The notes: a model not told the origin generated them from the sequence alone. Counted from the stretch's first letter, positions 1-7,450 are shown. The stretch: DNA of 10,437 nt from Bacteroides sp. (GCA_030151885.1 JASLCG010000137.1:1-10437), one strand, 5' to 3'. A program made the numbers and translations.

Positions 1-17
1 TCCCGTACATACCGCCA
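1..17 (+). tRNA. 3' end of a tRNA, cut by the window edge (Asp-like)
   Basis: The first 17 bases read as a tRNA tail: T at position 60 of the T loop, CCCGT as the 3' side of the T stem (invariant C61), ACATACC as the 3' acceptor strand, a G discriminator, and an encoded CCA. The 5' acceptor strand, outside the window, should read GGTATGT. The G discriminator and the CCCGT T stem resemble tRNA-Asp, but Asn or Ser are also possible because no anticodon is visible. A strong terminator follows directly, as expected at the end of a tRNA transcript. This is inference from a very short segment. Confidence 0.62.
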
Positions 18-56
18 AAAAGGTCTGATAATTATTAAATTATCAGACCTTTTTTT
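17..56 (+). terminator. Rho-independent terminator after the tRNA
   Basis: A perfect inverted repeat, AGGTCTGATAA (21-31) against TTATCAGACCT (40-50), extends on both sides to about 17 base pairs. It has a 4-base loop at 34-37 and is followed by a run of seven T (50-56). The A run at 17-21 gives it some terminator character on the other strand too. It closes the transcript entering from the left. Confidence 0.9.
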
Positions 57-80
57 GTATAATGAACTCATCATGCTATA

Positions 81-114
81 TATTGAAAACCACAATTTTT
101 ATTTAGTTTCAATA
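81..114. repeat. 8-bp inverted repeat upstream of a small ORF
   Basis: TATTGAAA (81-88) and TTTCAATA (107-114) are exact reverse complements separated by 18 bases. They lie 33 bases upstream of the possible small membrane protein gene at 147. The spacing suits a two-site operator or a weak A/T-rich hairpin better than a terminator, since no T run follows. In such AT-rich DNA chance cannot be excluded. Confidence 0.3.
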
Positions 115-146
115 CACTGTGAGCTCAAACCTTAACTTCATATACA

Positions 147-350
147 ATGTATATATCTAGCGACAAACCATTCTTCATTGGCTGTTTCTTAGCTTTAGCT
201 TTATCAAGTCTATTAACTAATCTGCTATCTTCTTTATTTAATATCCCCTATTTATATCTTTTCACCATTATCGCAATACTTGGTATAATATTGCAAGGTA
301 TACTCTATATACTTGTTAGCAACAAGGAAATGGTATATAGAAACTGTTAA
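147..350 (+). CDS. Possible small two-helix membrane protein (67 aa), function unknown
   Basis: I do not recognise this protein. It is strongly hydrophobic, with two likely membrane segments at about residues 8-31 and 33-57, separated by a short N-P turn. It has a polar N-terminus (SSDKP) and a polar C-terminus (SNKEMVYRNC). No conserved motif is visible. The ATG at 147 is the first in the frame. No Shine-Dalgarno is present, which is normal in Bacteroidetes. It stands alone between the tRNA terminator and the promoter of the SLC13 gene. No clear TAnnTTTG box is seen in front of it, and no terminator follows. It could be a real small inner-membrane protein, the remnant of a longer gene, or a chance frame in AT-rich DNA, where hydrophobic codons are common. 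Confidence 0.4.
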   Translation: MYISSDKPFFIGCFLALALSSLLTNLLSSLFNIPYLYLFTIIAILGIILQGILYILVSNKEMVYRNC

Positions 351-476
351 GTTGCTAAAAAACATTACTATTTTACTCTAAAAAAGGTATTCGTATATAG
401 ACTATCAAATCATTGAATTATTCAACAACATTGACTATTTATCTTTGATCAACGCTATTTATATTAGCAATATTTA

Positions 477-484
477 TACATTTG
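477..484 (+). promoter_or_regulatory. Bacteroidetes -7 promoter box for the SLC13 gene
   Basis: TACATTTG matches the Bacteroidetes primary sigma-factor -7 consensus TAnnTTTG exactly. It ends 39 bases before the ATG at 524, implying a leader of roughly 30-35 bases. No convincing TTG -33 element lies at the usual 19-21 base distance; the nearest TTTG, at 444-447, is too far away. The call therefore rests on the -7 box and its position. Confidence 0.5.
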
Positions 485-523
485 CACATTTTATTATTTT
501 CAATGAAACTTAACTATGTTTAG

Positions 524-2392
524 ATGGATATAAATATTATAACCGTATTCGCTGTAATAGTAGTTACAGCAGGTTTATTTGTGTGGGGTAAAATACGTTC
601 CGATATTGTAGCTTTATGTGCACTTCTTGCACTAATCCTTTTTGGTATAATTACTCCTGAAGAAGGTTTATCAGGATTTTCAAATTCTGTAGTTATCATG
701 ATGGGCTGCTTATTCATTATCGGAGGAGGTATATTCCAAACAGGATTAGCTAAAATGATAAGCACTAAGCTACTCAGTCTTGCAGGAAATAATGAACGAA
801 AATTATTCGTTTTAGTAATGCTAGCTACAGGAAGTTTTGGTGCATTTATTAGTAATACAGGAACCGTTGCCTTAATGCTTCCTATAGTAATTAGTCTTAC
901 GGCAGAAGCTAATACAGACCCTCGACGTTTTTTAATGCCCATAGCATTTGGTAGTAGCTTAGGACTATTTACATTAATTAGCACACCCCCTAACTTAATT
1001 ATTAATGATACTTTAATAAGCAATGGTTTTAAAGAGTTATCCTTTTTCTCTTTTTTACCAATTGGTGTAATAACTTTATTGATAGGTATAATAGTTTTGT
1101 GGCCACTCAGTAAGCTTTTAGTTTCTAAAAGTGGCGGATCTAAAACTAAAAAGAATAAAGATAAATCGCTACAAGAGCTAGAAATGAAGTATAAGTTAGC
1201 TTCTAATCTTTACAGGCTTTCAGTTAATAAAAGCTCTAAGTTTATTGATAAATCGCTACAAGAGCTTAATATCACTCAAAAATATGGTGTTAGTATATTA
1301 GAAATTAGAAGAAGTGTTTCCAAAAATCATTTTCATAAAAGCGTGATAACCAGCATAGCAGGTCCTTCAAGCACATTAAAAGAACACGATATTTTATATG
1401 TATATGGTGGGTTTGAAAATATACAACAATTAGCCCTTGATAATAACCTTAAAATGGTAGATATCAATGAAACCGAGAAAGAAATGGTATCCGTCTCTCA
1501 TGTCGGTGGCATGGCTTTTCAAGAAATTGGTATTGCTGAAGTTGTACTGATGTCCACCTCTAACCTTATTAATAAACCAATAAAAGAATCAAACTTCAGA
1601 CAGCAATTTAATGTCAATATATTAGGAATCCAACGTGAAAAAGGGCTCATATTAAAAGATATAAAAGACGAAAGAATGCGCTCGGGAGATGTCCTTTTAG
1701 TCCAAGGAGAATGGGAAAACATAGAGAGACTTAACCAAGAAACATCCGAATGGGTTGTTGTAGGGCAACCTCTTGAAATGGCTCAAAAAGTGCCTATTAA
1801 CCAAAAAGCACCTATTGCAGCTACTATCATGTTACTAATGGTTATTTCCATGGTATTTAATATTATTCCATCGGTAATTAGTACCATGCTAGCCGCAATA
1901 CTTATGATTTTATTAGGTTGTTTTAGAAATGTTGAATCAGCTTATAAAACTATAAATTGGGAAAGTATCTTTTTATTTGCAGGAATGTTTCCATTAGCCA
2001 TAGCAATGGAGAAGACTGGTGCATCAGAGCTTATAGCTCATAACATTGTTTCAGGATTAAGCCAATATGGACCTGTATCTGTATTAGCTGGTATATATCT
2101 AGCGACATCGGTCTTAACAATGTTTATTAGTAATACAGCTACAGCAGTACTTTTTGCCCCTATTGCCTATCAATCTGCCATGGCAATAGATGCCAGCCCT
2201 ATGCCTTTCTTATTCTCTGTGGCAATAGCTTCGAGCATGTGCTTTACAAGTCCATTCTCTACTCCACCTAATGCATTAGTTATGTCGGCAGGTCGATACA
2301 CATTTATGGATTATGTAAAAGTAGGTTTACCACTTCAAGTAATTATAGGTATTGTAATGGTATTAGTTTTACCACTCATTTTTCCATTTTAA
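524..2392 (+). CDS. SLC13-family sodium/anion symporter with two RCK_C (TrkA-C) domains
   Basis: This is an inner-membrane transporter of the DASS/SLC13 type (YfbS-like layout), 622 residues long. The two halves of the permease are residues 1-200 and about 428-622. Each carries the paired sodium/substrate-binding signatures of the family: SNT at 110-112 with STPPNL at 153-158, and SNT at 536-538 with STPPNA at 579-584. The central cytoplasmic segment holds two RCK_C domains, at about 225-310 and 325-411. Each has the pattern of a hydrophobic strand, a G-I-x-R segment, and a D-x-L-x-V-x-G end (DILYVYG at 289-295, DVLLVQG at 389-395). In related proteins such domains bind small ligands and gate transport. 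The substrate (dicarboxylate, sulfate or another anion) cannot be told from sequence. The start codon lies just downstream of a promoter box. The gene is monocistronic and ends in its own terminator. A 20-bp exact repeat sits in the linker before the first RCK_C domain. Confidence 0.9.
   Translation: MDINIITVFAVIVVTAGLFVWGKIRSDIVALCALLALILFGIITPEEGLSGFSNSVVIMMGCLFIIGGGIFQTGLAKMISTKLLSLAGNNERKLFVLVMLATGSFGAFISNTGTVALMLPIVISLTAEANTDPRRFLMPIAFGSSLGLFTLISTPPNLIINDTLISNGFKELSFFSFLPIGVITLLIGIIVLWPLSKLLVSKSGGSKTKKNKDKSLQELEMKYKLASNLYRLSVNKSSKFIDKSLQELNITQKYGVSILEIRRSVSKNHFHKSVITSIAGPSSTLKEHDILYVYGGFENIQQLALDNNLKMVDINETEKEMVSVSHVGGMAFQEIGIAEVVLMSTSNLINKPIKESNFRQQFNVNILGIQREKGLILKDIKDERMRSGDVLLVQGEWENIERLNQETSEWVVVGQPLEMAQKVPINQKAPIAATIMLLMVISMVFNIIPSVISTMLAAILMILLGCFRNVESAYKTINWESIFLFAGMFPLAIAMEKTGASELIAHNIVSGLSQYGPVSVLAGIYLATSVLTMFISNTATAVLFAPIAYQSAMAIDASPMPFLFSVAIASSMCFTSPFSTPPNALVMSAGRYTFMDYVKVGLPLQVIIGIVMVLVLPLIFPF
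1160..1266 (+). repeat. 20-bp exact direct repeat inside the SLC13 gene
   Basis: GATAAATCGCTACAAGAGCT occurs at 1160-1179 and again at 1247-1266. The copies are 87 bases (29 codons) apart and in the same reading frame, so both encode DKSLQEL (residues 213-219 and 242-248). They lie in the charged linker between the first permease half and the first RCK_C domain. Sequence on either side is different, so this is a short repeat and not a full tandem duplication. Confidence 0.9.
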
Positions 2393-2438
2393 TATTATAA
2401 AGTATTATCGACATTGTTTTAATGTAAACATACAATAT

Positions 2439-2476
2439 AAAGCCTTGCACTATCTATTTGCAAGGCTTTTATTTTA
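2439..2476 (+). terminator. Rho-independent terminator of the SLC13 gene
   Basis: AAAGCCTTGCA (2439-2449) and TGCAAGGCTTT (2459-2469) form an 11-bp perfect stem with a 9-base loop. A T-rich tail follows (TTTTATTTTAT, from 2467). It lies about 46 bases after the SLC13 stop codon. Confidence 0.88.
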
Positions 2477-2810
2477 TAAAAAACACCATCCAAACTAATA
2501 GTCTTTAAAAGATCTAAAACAGCTCAATTAAAAATCACATCTACTCTTTGTTATTAATATTTACATATAAAATCTGTAATGTTCCATTAAATGTATAGAA
2601 TAGACAAGATTGAACATATTTATAGTGATTTTCGAACATACCAATCCTCGTAGAATATTTAATTTGTACATACACAATAGATATAACGCAATAGAAAGGC
2701 ACATATTCTATTACATCAAAGTATTTCTACTGTAAAGTAGAAGTTGTAGAACCTTGTAAGTAACAAAACAAACATTCTAATTATTAACCATTAATATCAA
2801 ATCTAACACA
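2477..2810. other. Gene-free stretch upstream of the GH18 lipoprotein gene
   Basis: No coding frame with gene-like character is visible on either strand, and I recognise no RNA family. The stretch probably holds the promoter and leader of the GH18 gene. The best -7-like sequence is TAATTTG at 2660-2666, one base short of TAnnTTTG and without a clear -33 element. A small perfect hairpin lies at 2725-2742. The last 50 bases before the ATG are A-rich and poor in G, which is usual for Bacteroidetes translation starts. Confidence 0.5.
2725..2742. promoter_or_regulatory. Perfect inverted repeat in the GH18 gene leader
   Basis: TTCTACT (2725-2731) and AGTAGAA (2736-2742) are exact reverse complements around a GTAA loop. 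A second GTAGAA follows at 2746-2751, making a short direct repeat with 2737-2742. No T run follows, so this is not a terminator. It may be an operator or a leader hairpin of the gene starting at 2811; its function is unknown. Confidence 0.35.
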
Positions 2811-5231
2811 ATGAAACTAAAATTATTTTTTCTCAATTTTATAGTAATACTCACACTTCTTTCTTGTCATAATGACACAGAAAAAGAAGCTGATTTAGTA
2901 ACTACTCTTAATACTACATTACATCTGATTAATGAAGGATTATCTGCTGATATGGAAGCCAAGTTTACCGACTACCAAATTAGATACATATTAGAGATAT
3001 ACAAGCAAAACAGTAATGGTACACTCGGAGATATTGTAGATAGAATTGTACAAAAGACTCCAGACTTTAACATATCATTAAAATCTACAGACACCTACAC
3101 CTTTGCTGCATGGTCTGACTTTACTACACAAGGAGATGAATTAACTGATTCTTTTTATGATACTACAGATTTGGCACACATTACACCAATAATAAAAAAA
3201 TCTGCTCTAAATAATCCACTTCTAGACGCTTATTGTTCTTCAATAAAAAACTTTACCCCTAGTGGTAAAGCTACTATTGAATTGGTTTTAAAACGTCCAC
3301 TATCATTAATAGTAGTAAAAGGAAATAACACTCCTAAAAATATTGAAAATGTATCAATAACCTACCCATCTATCTACACTGCATATAATGTTATTGATGC
3401 CGATGTTGCAGGTACAAAGAGTGAGTATAATAAAGAAGCTAAGATGCTAGATAGAATAGATCATATCTGGGCATATGATTATATATTCGCTAAACCAAAA
3501 AGTAAAGAAACTTCTGTAGAAGAAGGTACATCTATATATGATATTACTGTAAACTTACTAGGGTCTGGCAACGATATTCCCTTACAACAATTTAAGTATA
3601 ATAACACCCCCTTTATACCTAGCTATAGAACAACACTTATGTGTACATCAGATTCTAAAAATGAAGTTAATATTAGTATAGATGCTAATTTTGAGGTTGA
3701 GGATGTAGAGCCTACTGCTCCATTTGTGATTAGTTCTTACATTAGGGCTAACTTCTTTGATACAGGAAGAATTAGTGCAGAAAGTATGAATGCGTGTAAT
3801 GACTTAATCTATTTAGCAGCACAACCTTACTCTGATGGTACAATATACTTTGAACTTCCTCATAATGATGCCGAATTTAATGGAGGGGTTACACACTTAA
3901 CATCTTATAAAGATAGAACTGGAGTTATTAGCTTTAATGGCACAGGAGTTATGAATGCTGGAAATGACTTATTACATACACCGTCTGTAATAGGTGTACA
4001 AAACTCAGGAACCTTTCCACAGTTCACTTTTGGAACATGGATAAATATAGACAACTGGGTAGCGAATAGCTTTGTTTTCAACAAACAAAATCAACAGGGC
4101 AATCAAGTATCTCTAAAATTAGGCTCCAAGGTAGGAGAGTTTATTTTCAAGATGGGTAATGCAGAGCTACCAATTGTAATAAATAATTTGAAGTTAAATG
4201 AATGGAATCACATCGCACTAACCTATCATAATGCAAAAGGAACTTCGTTCTATTTAGATGGTGAACCTATTATAGCTAATCAAACAACAACTATTAAGGG
4301 AAGAGTACCATACATCAGAGCAGAAATGAAACTAGGAGAGCTTTTTCAAGGAAAAATGGATGAGATTTTCTTCAACTCATTGATGCTTTCTGTCGGAGAA
4401 ATTAGAAATATTAAAAACAAGGGAATTAACTTTAGTAGCTGGAATATGAGCAAAACTCTTGCCTATTGGAAATTTGACATTGCAAATGAGATGGGTAAAG
4501 ACGAACATAGTTGGCTTACTATATTAAATCAATTCAGAGCACAATTAAACTCTCCAAATATAAAAGTTCGCTTAGGCCTTGCAACAGGAGATTGGAAAGG
4601 TATGTGCAGCAAAGAAAGCTCAAGAATCACTTTTGCTAAAAATCTAAAAACCATACTAGACAAGCATCAGTTAGACGGAGCCGACTTAGATTTTGAATGG
4701 CCACTTAATGAGAGTCAATTCAATAATTACAGCACTACAATCGAAAAGACTAGAGCAATATTGGGCTATAATACAACTTTTTCGGTATCACTTCACCCTT
4801 TATACTATAAAATTTCTCCAGCAGCTATTAAAGTATTAGATTACATCTCTATGCAATCTTATGGTCCAGACCCTGTACGTTTTCCATACGAAATGTTTAC
4901 AAAAGAAGCTGAAATGGCTATTAACTATGGCATTCCAAAAAACAAATTGATTATGGGCGTACCATTCTACGGCTCTGCAGCCAATAAAGCTGGAACAGCG
5001 GCATATATAGACTTTATAAATAATAACTTAATTACATCCGAAGAACAAGATCAAGTTAACTACAACAACAAAATCTACTCCTTCAATGGTCAGAGTACGA
5101 TTAGAAAAAAAGCTAAATATGTACGAGAAAACCAGATTACAGGTATGATGAGTTGGGATCTTGCTACTGATGTACCACTTAACCACCCTAAGTCTCTTTT
5201 AAAATCAATGATAGAAGAGTTGCATAACTAA
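2811..5231 (+). CDS. Surface lipoprotein: fimbrillin-like domain plus GH18 glycosidase with an inserted LamG domain
   Basis: The 806-residue protein begins with a type II signal peptide whose lipobox is LLSC (lipidated Cys19). The acidic stretch after it suits export to the outer-membrane surface. Residues about 30-298 form a beta-rich domain resembling the fimbrillin-like/DUF6562 lipoproteins of Bacteroidales (AAWSDF, FYDTTDL, LKRPLSLIVV). GH18 appears to start at 303-348 with strands 1 and 2 (FVISSY, DLIYLAAQ, DGTIYFE). It is then interrupted by a LamG/concanavalin-like domain at about 352-565 (GVISFNG, FTFGTWINI, EWNHIALTY, FYLDGE, MDEIFF, LAYWKFD). It resumes at about 566 with a helix, strand 3 (KVRLGLATG), and the catalytic DxxDxDxE motif at 622-629 (D622, D625, D627, proton donor E629). 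Later barrel strands are FSVSLHP, the MQSYG substrate motif (681-685) and GMMSWD (778-783). Catalytic residues are intact. The family includes chitinases and EndoF-like endo-beta-N-acetylglucosaminidases; the short extracellular form suggests host or dietary N-glycans, but this is not proven. It stands alone, with no SusC/SusD pair visible. Confidence 0.87.
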   Translation: MKLKLFFLNFIVILTLLSCHNDTEKEADLVTTLNTTLHLINEGLSADMEAKFTDYQIRYILEIYKQNSNGTLGDIVDRIVQKTPDFNISLKSTDTYTFAAWSDFTTQGDELTDSFYDTTDLAHITPIIKKSALNNPLLDAYCSSIKNFTPSGKATIELVLKRPLSLIVVKGNNTPKNIENVSITYPSIYTAYNVIDADVAGTKSEYNKEAKMLDRIDHIWAYDYIFAKPKSKETSVEEGTSIYDITVNLLGSGNDIPLQQFKYNNTPFIPSYRTTLMCTSDSKNEVNISIDANFEVEDVEPTAPFVISSYIRANFFDTGRISAESMNACNDLIYLAAQPYSDGTIYFELPHNDAEFNGGVTHLTSYKDRTGVISFNGTGVMNAGNDLLHTPSVIGVQNSGTFPQFTFGTWINIDNWVANSFVFNKQNQQGNQVSLKLGSKVGEFIFKMGNAELPIVINNLKLNEWNHIALTYHNAKGTSFYLDGEPIIANQTTTIKGRVPYIRAEMKLGELFQGKMDEIFFNSLMLSVGEIRNIKNKGINFSSWNMSKTLAYWKFDIANEMGKDEHSWLTILNQFRAQLNSPNIKVRLGLATGDWKGMCSKESSRITFAKNLKTILDKHQLDGADLDFEWPLNESQFNNYSTTIEKTRAILGYNTTFSVSLHPLYYKISPAAIKVLDYISMQSYGPDPVRFPYEMFTKEAEMAINYGIPKNKLIMGVPFYGSAANKAGTAAYIDFINNNLITSEEQDQVNYNNKIYSFNGQSTIRKKAKYVRENQITGMMSWDLATDVPLNHPKSLLKSMIEELHN

Positions 5232-5234
5232 AGT

Positions 5235-5270
5235 AAAAGCAGTGTTATAAAGTTTTATAACACTGCTTTT
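5235..5270. terminator. Bidirectional terminator between the GH18 gene and ccsA
   Basis: A perfect 16-bp stem, AAAAGCAGTGTTATAA (5235-5250) and TTATAACACTGCTTTT (5255-5270), encloses a 4-base loop. The T run at 5267-5270 (followed by ATTCT) serves the + strand gene that ends at 5231. The A run at 5235-5238 gives a U tail for the - strand transcript of ccsA, which stops at 5303. It is the shared end of two converging units. Confidence 0.9.
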
Positions 5271-5302
5271 ATTCTATATTAGTTGATTTTTTTGTAGGCC
5301 TA

Positions 5303-6082
5303 TTATGAATAGACATGAACACTATTCTGAGCTGCTGGAAGATAGTTTACCCCTACCCAAGTTATCATAAGCAACACAAATGAAATAGGTAGCATCCATA
5401 AAGTGAGCTTTGGATGTTTATTCTGCAATCGCATATGAATATAAACCAAATAACCAGCACATGTTATAAAAGCCCACGTTTCTTTAGGATCCCATGACCA
5501 ATAGTGTCCCCATGCTTCTTTTGCCCAGAGTGCTCCCATCAGTAACCCTAACATCAAGAATCCAAAACCAACATACGTAATATTATCCATGAAATCATAC
5601 AGTTTATGATCAGTACCCTTACTGTATTTTTTAAGCTGAATGATTGAACCAATTGTTGCAGCTCCTAACATAGCATACGATAAGATATAGACTGTTACAT
5701 GAGGGACAAACCAGTAACTTTGAAGTGCTGGCATTAAATTTATTGAATGAATCTCTGGTTTAAAAATATTAATGCAGGCAAAAACAGTAGCCACTACAGC
5801 CGAAAACAAAAGTAACCAATCATACTTCCAATGTTTATAGGTAATATATCCTATAAAAGATAGGAAAAAAGAGTACCACAGTCGAGTTTCACCCATCGTT
5901 CTTAAGGGTGGACGCTGTTGACCAAACCATAATCCTATTATAAAAGCACCAAATACAATTATTCCTAATACAGATAGTACATCTATCCACTTTGATTGTT
6001 CTTTTTTAAAAGCTAACAAACCTGCACTAAGCCATAGTAATATAGCAGGAAGTGCAAAATATATATATTCACTCCAAGTCAT
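5303..6082 (-). CDS. ccsA: Cytochrome c heme lyase subunit CcsA (ResC-type, System II)
   Basis: CcsA is the membrane partner that carries heme across the inner membrane and, with Ccs1, attaches it to CxxCH/CxxCK motifs of c-type cytochromes. The 259-residue protein has about eight membrane segments. It carries the family's tryptophan-rich heme-binding WWD motif, WGHYWSWDPKETW, at 191-203, and the two external heme-ligand histidines: H128 (VPHVTVY) before the motif and H256 (SVHVYS) near the C-terminus. It is a compact CcsA without N-terminal extension. The start ATG overlaps the stop of ccs1 by 4 bases (ATGA), so the two are translationally coupled. Its position at the end of a transcript with nrfHA upstream suggests service to these multiheme proteins. 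Confidence 0.93.
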   Translation of the reverse strand: MTWSEYIYFALPAILLWLSAGLLAFKKEQSKWIDVLSVLGIIVFGAFIIGLWFGQQRPPLRTMGETRLWYSFFLSFIGYITYKHWKYDWLLLFSAVVATVFACINIFKPEIHSINLMPALQSYWFVPHVTVYILSYAMLGAATIGSIIQLKKYSKGTDHKLYDFMDNITYVGFGFLMLGLLMGALWAKEAWGHYWSWDPKETWAFITCAGYLVYIHMRLQNKHPKLTLWMLPISFVLLMITWVGVNYLPAAQNSVHVYS

Positions 6083-7371
6083 GATTTCTTCTTTTTATTA
6101 CCAATCCACAACATACTAATTGCACCAAGTGCCAACATAAATATTCCTAGATAAACAAATTTAACCCACGGATCATATACCAGTTCAAAACCACTATACC
6201 TAGATGCTTTACCTAAATTATGATCATAATCATACTGATAAATCATCCAATCACCAACAGTCTGAGGTTTGTTTACCTCTAACACTGCATGAATAGGTTC
6301 AGAGTTTTCATCTTTAAGAATAATGGTAACATCCGAAGCAAACCTTTTAGGTTCTGGCTTTGTCATTACTAAAGCATATAGTGAATCTAAATCCATAGGC
6401 ATCATATATTGATCCACACTACCACAAGTAACCCAGCCCTCATGCTCTATACGCGTTAATGGATTACTAACCTTTACCTCGATGGCAGGCATTGAGCCCG
6501 ACATAGGAATAGCTTGAAAAGTTGTATCTGTTTTACGGACTGCTTCATGAATATAATCCTTTACCTCTAGTTTCCAACCTGCTAAAGAAGTCGTTATATT
6601 TCGTTCATCTATTTGATAGTATTCAGGAGCTCCTGTTGGTTGTACATCTCCTGTAACCTTATCAATTATCGCCAATTTAGGAGGATACTCTTCCATGATA
6701 AAATCATGGAGTTTAATAGCGATATCTAGCTCTAATACATTTTCATTAGCATCAAAAACTCTCCACTCTACTTCTCCTTCATTTACATACATGACGTATC
6801 GAAGTAAATCTGAAGCTCCATACCCAGCAGCAAATAAAAAGATCCAGAGCCCAAAGTGATTTAAGTAAAATCCATAGTCTGCCCATCTAAAACGATGTAA
6901 TCGTCGTGCGGTAACCATTCCTAAAACAAACAGAGTGAAATTATAAACCAATACAAAAGGCCAAGAACTTGTTACCTGTTTTAAACCAAGCCTCATCAAT
7001 AAATAGTTTGCGATTTCTTCTACCGAGGACTGTTCTATATGGATATGTAAGTCAGTATTAACCCTAGCGAACTGTGGTATGAGCCCCATAAAAATAGTTA
7101 GTAGTAATAAGAACCCGATTAAGGTTGCTGATAAAGGAATGCTACATAACCAACTTATAATAGGGTTGTTCTTTATAAATGATAATCCTATTATAAAAGC
7201 AATCATAAAAACGCCTAAATACAAATTTGTAGGAAAGTGTAATAAGTAAAAGTTAAAGTTACCAAGTATTACTTGTAACATAACTCCTACGACAAATACA
7301 CCTAAGGTAATAGCAACACTCTCCTTATACCCCCAAGGGAACTGCCACATTTTTCTATCTGTTCTATCCAT
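6079..7371 (-). CDS. ccs1: Cytochrome c biogenesis protein Ccs1 (ResB)
   Basis: This is the second half of the System II cytochrome c synthase; it works with CcsA and is thought to hold the apocytochrome. Of 430 residues, the N-terminal part holds five likely membrane segments (about 15-36, 50-66, 72-99, 136-155, 168-187). A large extracytoplasmic domain follows (about 190-400), then a last membrane helix (402-424) and a Lys-rich cytoplasmic tail. H172 in YLNHFGLW, in the fifth segment, is a candidate heme ligand. The extracytoplasmic domain shows ResB-like features (LAGWKLEVKDY, VGDWMIYQYDYD, SGFELVYDPW). No CcdA or thioredoxin (ResA/CcsX) gene lies beside it, so apocytochrome reduction must be encoded elsewhere. 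No TAnnTTTG box is seen between it and nrfA, which suggests read-through from nrfHA. Confidence 0.9.
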   Translation of the reverse strand: MDRTDRKMWQFPWGYKESVAITLGVFVVGVMLQVILGNFNFYLLHFPTNLYLGVFMIAFIIGLSFIKNNPIISWLCSIPLSATLIGFLLLLTIFMGLIPQFARVNTDLHIHIEQSSVEEIANYLLMRLGLKQVTSSWPFVLVYNFTLFVLGMVTARRLHRFRWADYGFYLNHFGLWIFLFAAGYGASDLLRYVMYVNEGEVEWRVFDANENVLELDIAIKLHDFIMEEYPPKLAIIDKVTGDVQPTGAPEYYQIDERNITTSLAGWKLEVKDYIHEAVRKTDTTFQAIPMSGSMPAIEVKVSNPLTRIEHEGWVTCGSVDQYMMPMDLDSLYALVMTKPEPKRFASDVTIILKDENSEPIHAVLEVNKPQTVGDWMIYQYDYDHNLGKASRYSGFELVYDPWVKFVYLGIFMLALGAISMLWIGNKKKKS

Positions 7372-7390
7372 TTAACTCTATATAAGATTT

Positions 7391-7430
7391 AAAAAGTGCC
7401 TAAGATCATTTTAAAACTTAGGCACTTTTT
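7391..7430 (-). terminator. Terminator-like hairpin between nrfA and ccs1
   Basis: AAAAAGTGCCTAAG (7391-7404) and CTTAGGCACTTTTT (7417-7430) form a perfect 14-bp stem with a 12-base loop. Read on the - strand it lies about 20 bases after the nrfA stop and ends in UUUUU, as an intrinsic terminator should. The ccs1 start follows about 20 bases further on with no obvious promoter between, so it may act as a partial terminator that lowers ccs1-ccsA expression relative to nrfHA. Confidence 0.8.
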
Positions 7431-7450
7431 ATAATAGTTCTATTATTTTC

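Noticed and set aside
445..452. TTGATCAA palindrome upstream of the SLC13 gene as an Fnr box.
   Set aside because: An Fnr box needs TTGAT and ATCAA separated by four bases. This is a simple 8-bp palindrome that is easily found by chance.
520..1023. A 167-codon open frame on the - strand.
   Set aside because: It lies entirely opposite the SLC13 gene, whose frame holds clear family motifs. The antisense peptide has low-complexity, shadow-like composition and no recognisable domain.
1519..1722. A 67-codon open frame on the - strand opposite the SLC13 gene.
   Set aside because: It is antisense to the second RCK_C domain, with no independent support.
4458..4505. A frame-preserving deletion that removed the start of the GH18 domain after LamG.
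   Set aside because: The missing first strands are found earlier in the protein, at residues 303-348, so a LamG insertion explains the layout without invoking a loss.
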